Positions 42,378 through 50,016 of a stretch of 50,016 nt of DNA are shown here, piece after piece. Every line of letters begins with the position of its first letter. Positions within the stretch are counted from its first letter, which is position 1. The DNA is from Chitinophagaceae bacterium UBA4407. GTDB taxonomy: Bacteria; Bacteroidota; Bacteroidia; Chitinophagales; Chitinophagaceae. The notes beneath the pieces are model-generated. The model searched no databases. It had not been told where the DNA came from and saw only the letters and a program-made list of their open reading frames with translations. Location of the stretch: the NCBI GenBank assembly GCA_002390845.1, contig DGQT01000051.1:1-50016 (forward strand), in the 5' to 3' direction. The position numbers and the translations under genes are program-made.

Positions 42378-43040
42378 TTACTTCTTTACCATTACGGCAC
42401 TGTCTTTTGCCGCAGGAATATTACCGCCTTTTGCTTCAGCCTGTTTTGCCTTTATATAATGAATAACACTCCAGCGCTGATCCCGGTTTAACTGAGCCGC
42501 ATAACTACCCATCAGGTTCTTTCCGTACATGATTGAATAATACATCTGTCCTTCAGGCATATTTTCGTATTTAGCATCACCAACCAAAGTTGCTGGCTTA
42601 GCAGGATAAGGTCCATTACCATCTTTATACAAAGGCCCGTTGCCATTCAGTTTTGAACCATGACAAATGGCACAATTGATTAAATAAAGACGTTCAGCTT
42701 CTTTCATGTGCGAAGAATCCAATGGCGGTAAAGGATTTTGTATCTGCTTCGATGCGATATAATTCGTAGTATCTCCTGAAGCATCTTTTGTTAGAGGGAA
42801 CGGCATTTCCTCTCCCCTGGCTATTGTACCTGCTACTGGCATATTATTATAAAATATCTTATCGTCGGTATGTGCATTGTCGGTAGTAAATAAAATAGAA
42901 TCCCGCGAAGAGTACGTTTCAAATGCACGGCTGTAAGCCATGTCGGGCATGTAGATAGACCCCTGCTCACGTTTTACATCATTGCACCCGGCCATAGCAA
43001 TACCTGTTGCAATAAATAATATAACAGATACTTTTTTCAT
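42378..43040 (-). CDS. actE: Alternative complex III subunit E (monoheme lipoprotein cytochrome c)
   Basis: The start is at MKKVSVILFIATGIAMAGCN, with the lipobox MAGC (Cys19). The upstream part of the frame overlaps actD and is less likely. The 220-residue product has a cytochrome c domain with CAICH at 123-127 and later MYYSIMYGKNLMGSYAAQL, with the likely axial Met there. It should carry electrons from ActA to the oxidase on the periplasmic side. 19 bp follow actD. Confidence 0.93.
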   Translation of the reverse strand: MKKVSVILFIATGIAMAGCNDVKREQGSIYMPDMAYSRAFETYSSRDSILFTTDNAHTDDKIFYNNMPVAGTIARGEEMPFPLTKDASGDTTNYIASKQIQNPLPPLDSSHMKEAERLYLINCAICHGSKLNGNGPLYKDGNGPYPAKPATLVGDAKYENMPEGQMYYSIMYGKNLMGSYAAQLNRDQRWSVIHYIKAKQAEAKGGNIPAAKDSAVMVKK

Positions 43041-43059
43041 TTGTGTTGTATTCAGTTCT

Positions 43060-43650
43060 TTATGCAATTTCAATAGTTGTATCTCTTATCAATCTTTGTT
43101 CTTTATCATAAGTACCAAGCCACCATCCTGCTTCAGCTTCCTGTATGCTCGTTTCTACTGCGCCTGCATTGGCTAAAAACCCTTGCAGGTCTTCTGCATT
43201 TGTTTTGGCAGTACATTCTATTACCATTACAAAAAGATCGTCTGTTGCCCTTAAATGAAAATGATGCTTTTTAAGAAAGGGAGCCATCTGGCACAAATAG
43301 CAAAATGTAAGAACCATACCTACTGCTGCCATTAACACGGTAAATTCAAATATTATGGGTATCCATGCTGGTAATGCAAAATGTGGTTTGCCACCAAAAT
43401 TTAAAGGCCAGTCGCTGGCAAGAATCCAGCTAATACAGCTCAGTGCCGTAGCTGTGCCCGTTATACCATAAATGAACCCGGCAGTATGAAGGCTTGTTTC
43501 GCGTAAACCCATTGCATGATCCAAACCATGCACGGGATATGGTGTGTAAACATCGTGAATTTTATAGCCTGCTGTACGCACTCTTTTTACAGCCGGAAAT
43601 AAAACCGATTCCTGTTTAAAACAGCCAACAACAAATTTCTTTTTTGCCAT
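43060..43650 (-). CDS. actD: Alternative complex III subunit D (DUF3341)
   Basis: The 196-residue product has an N-terminal alpha/beta part (FVVGCFKQESVLFPAVKRVRTAGY, then VYTPYPVHGLDHAMGL), two membrane helices (near 57-80 and 93-118) and a C-terminal ferredoxin-like part (DDLFVMVIECTAK ... GAVETSIQEAE). This is the DUF3341 protein of ACIII, a structural subunit beside ActC. A repeat right arm lies between it and actC. Confidence 0.93.
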   Translation of the reverse strand: MAKKKFVVGCFKQESVLFPAVKRVRTAGYKIHDVYTPYPVHGLDHAMGLRETSLHTAGFIYGITGTATALSCISWILASDWPLNFGGKPHFALPAWIPIIFEFTVLMAAVGMVLTFCYLCQMAPFLKKHHFHLRATDDLFVMVIECTAKTNAEDLQGFLANAGAVETSIQEAEAGWWLGTYDKEQRLIRDTTIEIA

Positions 43651-43771
43651 ACCTGTTTATCTCCTTTAAGCGGAGAAGTTTTTATTGTAAAATATCTTCA
43701 AAATTTTCAACTCAACCGACTGGCCTCCCTGCAACCAAATCTTGCTATGCACTGCTCAATAATGGTTTGCT

Positions 43772-43831
43772 GTACAAGAGAGCGACGCAAGAAAAGCTAA
43801 ATAGTTAACTGATAGCCCGGAACAAAATATA
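43772..43831 (+). repeat. Right-arm repeat, GAGAGC variant
   Basis: GTACAAGAGAGCGACGCAA at 43772-43790 with the tail GAAAAGCTAAATAGTTAACT and AGCCCGGAACA. It is the exact complement of the left core at 45374-45392, and these two are the only GAGAGC copies in the window. Confidence 0.85.
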
Positions 43832-43848
43832 AGAACTAAACTTTAAAG

Positions 43849-45288
43849 TTAATGCGCATATTCATGAGCAAACTCCTCTACCTGTTGTGTCTCGATGTTT
43901 CCAACCTGGTCTTTATAACTCTCACCCGTAGTTTGCAACACGTGTTTTATTTCGGCAATCGCTATTACAGGGAAATATTTTGAGAACAGGAAGAAGCAGG
44001 TGAAGAATAAACCAAACGTACCCACATAAAATCCGATTTCAAAAATACTTGGGCTGTAATAAATACTCCAGGAACTTGGCAGATAATCGCGGTACAATGA
44101 GGTTACAATAATTACGAAACGTTCGAACCACATACCAATGTTTACAATAATGCTCATGAAGAATGTTACGAACAGGTTCCTTCTCATTTTCCTTAACCAA
44201 AATATCTGGGGGCTTAATACATTGCAAGCCATCATACCCCAATAACTCCATCCGTAAGGGCTGAACAGGTTTGCCCTGCTGTAAAAGAATGCATATTGTT
44301 CATATTTATTCTGACTGTACCAACCCATAAATAATTCGGTTAAATATGCAACACCCACTATAGATCCGGTTAATACAATTACCTTGTTCATTGCTTCAAT
44401 ATGGCCGAGGGTAATATAATCCTGCAATCCATAGACCTTTCTCAAAACGAGCATCAGCGTTTGCACCATTGCAAATCCTGAGAAGATTGCACCTGCCACG
44501 AAATATGGTGGGAAAATCGTCGTATGCCAACCCGGAATTACAGATGTTGCAAAGTCAAAAGATACAATCGTGTGTACTGACAATACCAGCGGCGTTGCCA
44601 GTCCAGCCAAAACCAGCGATAAAGATTCATGACGCTGCCAGTGTTTGGTACTGCCAGTCCATCCGAAAGCGGCTATACCATATAATTTTTTACGCAATTT
44701 GGTTTTAGCCCTGTCGCGAACAGTTGCAAAATCGGGTAACAGGCCACTATACCAGAATAACAATGAAACGGTAAAATATGTTGAGATCGCAAAAACATCC
44801 CATAAAAGTGGTGAGTTAAAGTTAGACCATAATGGACCACGTGTATTGGGGTAAGGCATTACAAAGAAGGCCATCCATACGCGACCCATATGCCAGATGG
44901 GAAATTGCCCAGCACACATTACGGCGAAAATCGTCATGGCTTCTGCAGCCCTGTTTACACCGGTTCTCCATCCCTGCCTGAACAAAAGCAATATAGCCGA
45001 AATCAATGTACCTGCATGACCAATACCTACCCACCATACAAAGTTGGTGATATCCCAGCCCCAACCTACAGTTTTATTAAGGTTCCACTGGCCAGTACCA
45101 TAAATAACTTCTTCATATATGCTGTACACACCAAACATCAGTAGTGCAACAGATATAAAGAACCCGATATACCAAAGCCTGCTTGGCTTGGCTTCAATGG
45201 GCCTGCAAATGTCTTCTGTTACCTGGTGAAAATCTTTTTCACCATACACCAGCGGTTCGCGTAATTGTGATTCGTACTTAAGATGCAT
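43849..45288 (-). CDS. actC: Alternative complex III subunit C (NrfD/PsrC-like quinol subunit)
   Basis: The 479-residue product has about ten membrane helices: WYIGFFISVALLMFGVYSIY, NFVWWVGIGHAGTLISAILLLF, FPIWHMGRVWMAFFVMPYPN, HTIVSFDFATSVIPGWHTTIFPPYFVAGAIFSGFAM and further on. This matches the NrfD family, which oxidises quinol near the periplasmic side. The cytoplasmic tail (QVGNIETQQVEEFAHEYAH) is long. In ACIII it takes electrons from menaquinol and passes them to ActB and the ActA hemes. Confidence 0.95.
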   Translation of the reverse strand: MHLKYESQLREPLVYGEKDFHQVTEDICRPIEAKPSRLWYIGFFISVALLMFGVYSIYEEVIYGTGQWNLNKTVGWGWDITNFVWWVGIGHAGTLISAILLLFRQGWRTGVNRAAEAMTIFAVMCAGQFPIWHMGRVWMAFFVMPYPNTRGPLWSNFNSPLLWDVFAISTYFTVSLLFWYSGLLPDFATVRDRAKTKLRKKLYGIAAFGWTGSTKHWQRHESLSLVLAGLATPLVLSVHTIVSFDFATSVIPGWHTTIFPPYFVAGAIFSGFAMVQTLMLVLRKVYGLQDYITLGHIEAMNKVIVLTGSIVGVAYLTELFMGWYSQNKYEQYAFFYSRANLFSPYGWSYWGMMACNVLSPQIFWLRKMRRNLFVTFFMSIIVNIGMWFERFVIIVTSLYRDYLPSSWSIYYSPSIFEIGFYVGTFGLFFTCFFLFSKYFPVIAIAEIKHVLQTTGESYKDQVGNIETQQVEEFAHEYAH

Positions 45289-45361
45289 TTGATCTGGTTA
45301 TTTTTATACTGTCTTCGCCTGTTAAAAACGGTAGAAATTTATGTACTTAGCTTTAGTTCTT

Positions 45362-45392
45362 TTTTCAGCATCCTTGCGTCGCTCTCTTGTAC
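45362..45392 (+). repeat. Left-arm repeat, GAGAGC variant
   Basis: TTGCGTCGCTCTCTTGTAC at 45374-45392, between actB and actC. It is complementary to 43772-43790, so actC lies between the two variant arms, which here face outwards. Confidence 0.85.
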
Positions 45393-45488
45393 TCCAAAGC
45401 TTTATTCATCTTAGGCTTTATTGCACATCTCCAAAAAATTAAGAACACGTTCAAAGTCTTAATGCTGATTCCTGATTAATTACTTTAT

Positions 45489-48400
45489 TTATCCTTCTGC
45501 CTTAGCAGGTTCGTCATACGTGTTGCGCACTTTTGCAAGATAGCTTACGTTCGGCAGCGTATGTACCTGCTCAATTGAATAAAACTCTCTGAAATGATTA
45601 TCAACACGGTTCTTTACTATCGCACTTTTACTATCATTTATATTACCAAAAACAATTGCGTCAGAAGGGCACGCCTGCTGGCACGCAACTTTCAAATCCC
45701 ATTCATCATTTGCCCCGGTTTTAAGAGGCCTACTTGCTTTCTTGGCTTTTAATTTCCCTTCCTGTAAACGCTGTACACAGAATGAGCATTTTTCAATTAC
45801 ACCACGGCTGCGTACCGTAACATCCGGGTTCAGTACCATGCGGGAAAGGTCTTCGTTCATTACATGCACCACATCATCCAGTTTACCAACAGTGGTTTGA
45901 TCCTGGTTATCCGGGAAACTGTCAGCACCTGTATAATCAGCCCAGTTAAAACGGCGTACTTTATAAGGACAGTTATTGGCGCAATATCTTGTACCGATGC
46001 AACGGTTATAAGTCATTTGGTTTAAACCTTCGCTGCTATGGTTGGTTGCTGCAACAGGGCAAACATTTTCGCAAGGCGCATTATCGCAATGCTGGCACAT
46101 TAATGGCTGAAACACCACTTTAGGGTTATCCAGATCGCCGCTGTAATAACGGTCAATCCGAATCCAATGCATTTCATGAAAACGTGCTACTTCACCTTTA
46201 CCCACTACAGAAACATTATTTTCTGCATTACATGCTACTACACAGGCTCCGCATCCGGTACAGGTATTTAAATCAACACTCATCCCCCAATGAATGCCTG
46301 GTTTATCAAAATAAGGATATATCGTTCCTTGCTTTTCAAAATTTTCCAATCCACCCCATGGTTTCAACTCTTCCTCCCGCTCATCACGCACTTCACTCGG
46401 ATCTTTTTTATAGTGCGCAAGTGTAAGTTCTTTCATTACCTCAGTACGGTTACCCTGTGGCGTATCATAAGTAGCATGAGTTTGTGTAATTGCTACTTTA
46501 TAAGTTTCATCGGTTAATGTGAGTGTAACGTCAGGCACAGAAAAGCTTACTGTATTACCGTTCATGCCTGCAAAAGGAAATACATTTTTTCCGGCACCGT
46601 CAGACGTTCTTCCAACCTCTTTAGCTCTGCCGTAACCGATAGCAATACCTACAGTATTTTCCTGAGTGCCGGGAATTATAAGTACTGGTAACGAAACCGA
46701 TTTACCATTTGCGGTTACAGTAACCACCTTTTTGTCGGGGTGTACTTCGTAACTATCTGATTGACCTGCATTATTCAAATCAATATCCACTAAGGTTTTT
46801 GCCAATTTGGGGGATATCACTAAATAGTTGTCCCATGTTGCCTTAGTAATTGGATCGGGCATTTCCTGTAACCATGGATTCGTTGCACCCTGGCCTGCGC
46901 CAATAGCAATTTTTTGGTATAAAACAAGTTCATAATTCCCGCCTTTTTTTAGGCTTGCAATAGCGCTAACCGCACCATCATTTGAAGCTCCGTTAAATGA
47001 AGCAGCAGTTGGCACAGGTTCTGATGCAGGATTAATAACCCCATCCTGCAAAGCTTTGTCCCATGAAACTTCACTTCCTAATTTAGTAACCCAATAGTTT
47101 TTTACATAGCCTAAATAATCCGAAGTTGATCCACTCCATTTTAACAGGCTATCCTGCCATTGCCTTGTTTTGAATAAAGGATTAATCGTTGGCTGTATCA
47201 AAGAGTAATTGCCTGATTTAGGCTCTGCATCACCCCAGCTTTCCAGAAAGTGATGATCAGGAATCACATATTTACATAATTGTGCGGTTTCATCTTTGCG
47301 AACGTTAAAACACACAGACGTTTTTACGTTTTTTAATCCACTCTTAAACTTGTCTGCATTATACCAGGTGTAAGCCGGATTGGCACTGTGAACCAGTAAA
47401 GCACCAATAGTACCGGCATTCATATCGTCTACCAATTTGGCAAAATCTGAATCAATGCCTTGCCTATAATTTGCTGTAACAGACCAATCAATAGTTTTTC
47501 CACCAGATTGTAGGGCCTCATTGATAGTGTTTACCACAATCTGCACATTAACATCATTACTGCCACATACCACCAATGAAGCGCCTTTATTCGCAGAAAG
47601 TTCTTTTGCAGCTTTTTCAATCCCTGCTTTCAGTTTTGCATCACCAATCCCAGATGCAGCCTGTCCGTTAATTGCATTCAATAATGCTACAGCAACTGCA
47701 CCTGTTTCTGATGGGCGATGTAAATACCTGTCATCCGCATTAGAACCGGTTAAACTGGGTACCGTTTCAAAGTGAATGTGCTTGCTCATCGAAGGATTTT
47801 TCTCATTGATCCTTTTGCCCTTTGCATATTGTTTAGAAAACTCAACTGGACTTAACCATGTGCCCAAAAAATCAGCACCTATACTTACAATTACCTGTGC
47901 ATTGTCAAAACGATATGATGGTATAGCCCTTTTTCCATAACTTGCTTCGTTAGCCTGTAAAATACCACTATAAGAAACAGCATCATACTGCACATGACGA
48001 CTGCCGGGATATTTAGCAATGAACTGGTTGATTACTTCAAGTGTGGTTGGTGAATTTATTGTGCTTGTAAGAATTACAACAGATGCTCCGCCTAAACCTG
48101 AAAGAGCTTGAGCTACCGATTTGTCAACCGCTTCGAGCGTTACTTCTTTATTATCAATAGTGGGGAAACGTAAACGTGCATTATCATATAAATCGAGTAC
48201 TGAAGCCTGCACCCTTGCTGAGGTTCCACCTTTTGTAACGGGCGAAAGTTCATTACCCTCAATCTTTATAGGCCGACCATCCCTTACTTTCGCTACAACG
48301 CTTACCGTATCGCCATCCTGAACGTAGGTTGTGGCGTAATAATTTGCAACACCCGGAACAATATCTTCAGGCTTATTTGCAAATGGTATAGCCTTTTTTA

Positions 48401-48611
48401 CAGGAATCTCACAGCTTGCCGCAAGGGCTGCTGCTGCAGTACTAAAACCAAGATATTTCAGGAAATCCCTTCTTGGTGCAACAGCTTCAAGAAAAGTTTT
48501 ATCATCAGCTACAAAGGGCAAATCCTCATGAAACTCATCTTTAGCAGCCTTCTGGAATGCTTCTGAATTGTTTAACTCTCCAAAACTTTGCCAATGCTTA
48601 TTGTTACTCAT
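45489..48611 (-). CDS. actB: Alternative complex III subunit B (molybdopterin-type fold plus Fe-S domain)
   Basis: The 1040-residue product starts with a Tat-type signal (RRDFLKYLGFSTAAAALAASC). A large region of molybdopterin-oxidoreductase fold (about 60-740) has no recognisable metal-cofactor ligand, as is usual for ActB. An Fe-S domain follows from about 770: CTGCGACVVACNAENN, CQHCDNAPCENVCPV, CIGTRYCANNCPYKVRRFNW, CSFCVQRLQEGK and CQQACPSDAIVFG, enough for four clusters. It relays electrons between the quinol subunit and the hemes. The Tat signal places it on the periplasmic side. Confidence 0.95.
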   Translation of the reverse strand: MSNNKHWQSFGELNNSEAFQKAAKDEFHEDLPFVADDKTFLEAVAPRRDFLKYLGFSTAAAALAASCEIPVKKAIPFANKPEDIVPGVANYYATTYVQDGDTVSVVAKVRDGRPIKIEGNELSPVTKGGTSARVQASVLDLYDNARLRFPTIDNKEVTLEAVDKSVAQALSGLGGASVVILTSTINSPTTLEVINQFIAKYPGSRHVQYDAVSYSGILQANEASYGKRAIPSYRFDNAQVIVSIGADFLGTWLSPVEFSKQYAKGKRINEKNPSMSKHIHFETVPSLTGSNADDRYLHRPSETGAVAVALLNAINGQAASGIGDAKLKAGIEKAAKELSANKGASLVVCGSNDVNVQIVVNTINEALQSGGKTIDWSVTANYRQGIDSDFAKLVDDMNAGTIGALLVHSANPAYTWYNADKFKSGLKNVKTSVCFNVRKDETAQLCKYVIPDHHFLESWGDAEPKSGNYSLIQPTINPLFKTRQWQDSLLKWSGSTSDYLGYVKNYWVTKLGSEVSWDKALQDGVINPASEPVPTAASFNGASNDGAVSAIASLKKGGNYELVLYQKIAIGAGQGATNPWLQEMPDPITKATWDNYLVISPKLAKTLVDIDLNNAGQSDSYEVHPDKKVVTVTANGKSVSLPVLIIPGTQENTVGIAIGYGRAKEVGRTSDGAGKNVFPFAGMNGNTVSFSVPDVTLTLTDETYKVAITQTHATYDTPQGNRTEVMKELTLAHYKKDPSEVRDEREEELKPWGGLENFEKQGTIYPYFDKPGIHWGMSVDLNTCTGCGACVVACNAENNVSVVGKGEVARFHEMHWIRIDRYYSGDLDNPKVVFQPLMCQHCDNAPCENVCPVAATNHSSEGLNQMTYNRCIGTRYCANNCPYKVRRFNWADYTGADSFPDNQDQTTVGKLDDVVHVMNEDLSRMVLNPDVTVRSRGVIEKCSFCVQRLQEGKLKAKKASRPLKTGANDEWDLKVACQQACPSDAIVFGNINDSKSAIVKNRVDNHFREFYSIEQVHTLPNVSYLAKVRNTYDEPAKAEG

Positions 48612-48702
48612 ATAATATAAATCAGGGATTTATAGTTGACAGTTACTAAAGGTTATTATCTCTTTATAAAAACCAGAACCGGTTAAAGTTTAAATTGATC
48701 TA

Positions 48703-49950
48703 TTAGTAGTGGCATTTCTGGCACTCGGTACCTCCAATATTCTCTACAGTTACACTGTCCATAGTACCATTCTTAATATTCTCATGATACTTTTCATAAA
48801 TACTATAAAAGCCATTATCAGCAAATTGAACTTTTGATTCACGGTGGCAATTGATGCACCACCCCATACTTAGTTCAGCGAACTGTTTTACTTCATCCAT
48901 TTTGGTGATTTCACCGTGACAGGTCTGGCATTGCACTTTACCAACCATTATATGCTGTGAATGATTAAAATATACATGATCAGGTAAATTATGAACCCTT
49001 GTCCATTCAATGGGTTTTGCTTTAGTTGCGTCCCATGATTTACCTTCTTCATATCCCGCATACTTATACAATTTCTTGATTTCGTTCGTTCCATTAACTT
49101 CCTCACCTTCTGCTGTATATAATGGATCACCTTTGTATTCATTGATAGCCAGATGACAGTTCATACAAACATTAACTGAAGGTATATTGGCATGTTTACT
49201 TTCCTGTGCACCACCATGGCAGTATAAACAACTGATCTGGTTTACCCCGGCGTGTACTTTATGAGAATAAAAGATAGGCTGTGTTGGTTCATAGTTTTGT
49301 GAACGTCCCAAGCCAATTGCTCCCATAACTGTGTAATATCCGCCAATTGTAAACAACACCAAAGTAGCAAACATGATGTATAACTTATTTCTCCACACAG
49401 GTACAGGCTCTACAGAAGGCACTCCTTCTTTATCATCTGCAAGCTTTTTAAGATTGGCGTTTACCTGTAACAAAACAAAAGCAACTATGGCAAGAATAAG
49501 TGTAAGGATCCCAAAAAGCAGTGTATTGTCGCTATCAGAAGGAATAGGTCCGCCAGGAGGAGTTGGCCCACCGGTAGGAGCAGGCGTAGCTGGTACAGAT
49601 TTAATGTAAGCCAGAATTGCATCAATATCTTTATCCTCAAGGTTTGTAAACACGTTCATTGCCGTGTTATTGTACTGCTTTAAAAGGTCATTAGCATACT
49701 TATTACCTGTTTTTAAAAAGGCCTGGTTGTTTTTTATCCAGGCATAAAGATCGGCTTTGTTAGGCCAACGATCTTCCACGCCGGCAAGTGCAGGACCAGT
49801 GAGTTGCTTGTTTATAGCATGGCAGGATGCACAATTAGCCTGAAAAAGGGCTTTACCATCCTGCGAAAATGATTGATTACTGAAAAACATTAAAAAGCTA
49901 AAAGCAGCAAGTATTGTTAGTTTTCCCATAATGCCTTTTAAGTGGATCAT
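48703..49950 (-). CDS. actA: Alternative complex III subunit A (multiheme cytochrome c)
   Basis: I start at MIHLKGIMGKLTILAAF; a longer frame begins 17 codons upstream but would lie over the promoter. An even shorter start (49929) is possible. The 415-residue product has a signal peptide to about residue 30, a monoheme domain (CASCH 40-44), a Pro/Gly linker, a membrane helix (about 145-162), another helix (about 190-212), then five CxxCH motifs at 241, 262, 341, 365 and 410, the last just before the C-terminus. Six hemes c in all. It collects electrons from ActB and hands them on towards ActE and the oxidase. It opens the act operon. Confidence 0.93.
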   Translation of the reverse strand: MIHLKGIMGKLTILAAFSFLMFFSNQSFSQDGKALFQANCASCHAINKQLTGPALAGVEDRWPNKADLYAWIKNNQAFLKTGNKYANDLLKQYNNTAMNVFTNLEDKDIDAILAYIKSVPATPAPTGGPTPPGGPIPSDSDNTLLFGILTLILAIVAFVLLQVNANLKKLADDKEGVPSVEPVPVWRNKLYIMFATLVLFTIGGYYTVMGAIGLGRSQNYEPTQPIFYSHKVHAGVNQISCLYCHGGAQESKHANIPSVNVCMNCHLAINEYKGDPLYTAEGEEVNGTNEIKKLYKYAGYEEGKSWDATKAKPIEWTRVHNLPDHVYFNHSQHIMVGKVQCQTCHGEITKMDEVKQFAELSMGWCINCHRESKVQFADNGFYSIYEKYHENIKNGTMDSVTVENIGGTECQKCHY

Positions 49951-49998
49951 ATTCACAATGCTGTTGTGTAATTGTGGAAAAATATTCCTGTATGGCGA

Positions 49999-50006
49999 CA
50001 AAAGTA
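49999..50006 (-). promoter_or_regulatory. -7 element of the act-cta operon promoter
   Basis: Minus-strand TACTTTTG matches TAnnTTTG. The matching -33 region would lie just outside the window (beyond 50016). The leader would be about 42 nt to the ATG at 49950. It supports the shorter actA start. Confidence 0.5.
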
Positions 50007-50016
50007 TGACAGGAAT

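Noticed and set aside
111..45392. The repeated core as a DNA uptake sequence
   Set aside because: Density (about one per 1.7 kb) and inverted pairing are similar to uptake sequences, but the copies avoid genes and their conservation extends 40-60 nt to each side, which uptake words do not need. Kept only as an alternative.
49951..50001. Longer N-terminus for ActA
   Set aside because: It would begin inside the TACTTTTG promoter element and precede an obvious signal peptide by 24 residues.
1..50016. tRNA, rRNA or transposase genes
   Set aside because: No cloverleaf-like GTTCRANNC segments in suitable context, no rRNA sequence and no transposase domain were seen by eye; a dedicated scan could still find a divergent tRNA.

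Overview
The window looks like chromosomal DNA of a Bacteroidota species, probably of the Chitinophagaceae or a close family. The support is several secreted proteins with C-terminal type IX secretion (T9SS) sorting domains, a complete alternative complex III plus aa3-type oxidase locus, promoters of the TTTG / TAnnTTTG kind, no Shine-Dalgarno-like leaders, and low GC. The family-level placement is inference. I saw no tRNA, rRNA, CRISPR array, prophage or intact insertion sequence.

Layout. 1-1.3 kb: the tail of an unknown gene, then a MarR regulator translationally coupled to a GNAT acetyltransferase behind a palindromic operator. 1.7-12.7 kb: four large T9SS cargo proteins; two are tandem paralogues (beta-propeller + FN3 + GEVED + sorting domain) that also share about 240 bp of leader with an FNR/CRP-like box. 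12.9-13.8 kb: a YdeI/OmdA-like protein and an RRM RNA-binding protein with a textbook promoter. 14.3-19.3 kb: a glycan-type block with a glycosyltransferase, an FkbM methyltransferase and two paralogous flippases. 20.2-22.2 kb: an uncharacterised 668-residue secreted protein with one CxxCH motif. 22.7-26.8 kb: rpsL-rpsG, ilvE, an unknown protein, rdgB and a hotdog thioesterase. 26.8-30.1 kb: an iron alcohol dehydrogenase / class I amidotransferase / aldehyde dehydrogenase operon. 30.5-32.9 kb: a membrane Fe-S oxidoreductase and a dipeptide epimerase.

33.2-50 kb is one respiratory locus on the minus strand, read from right to left: actA-actB-actC-actD-actE-actF, then coxII, coxI, heme O synthase, two subunit III-type proteins, subunit IV, SCO1 and a DUF420 protein. 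Together these form the route quinol -> ACIII -> hemes c -> CuA -> heme a3/CuB -> O2, with its cofactor-assembly proteins.

The most striking signal is not a gene. A family of inverted-repeat elements occupies most intergenic gaps, about 30 half-sites in 50 kb. The left-arm core is TTGCGTCGCACTCTTGTAC and the right-arm core is its near-complement. Flanks are conserved for 40-60 nt. There are at least two core subfamilies, a repeated nested insert, a recognisable 5' edge (AGAAGCTGTTTAAA) and nearly strict left-right alternation along the chromosome, so several genes sit bracketed between a left arm and a right arm. In one case (rdgB) the arms are nearly perfectly complementary over about 50 nt. 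I recognise no published family, cannot search for one, and see no mobilising enzyme in the window.
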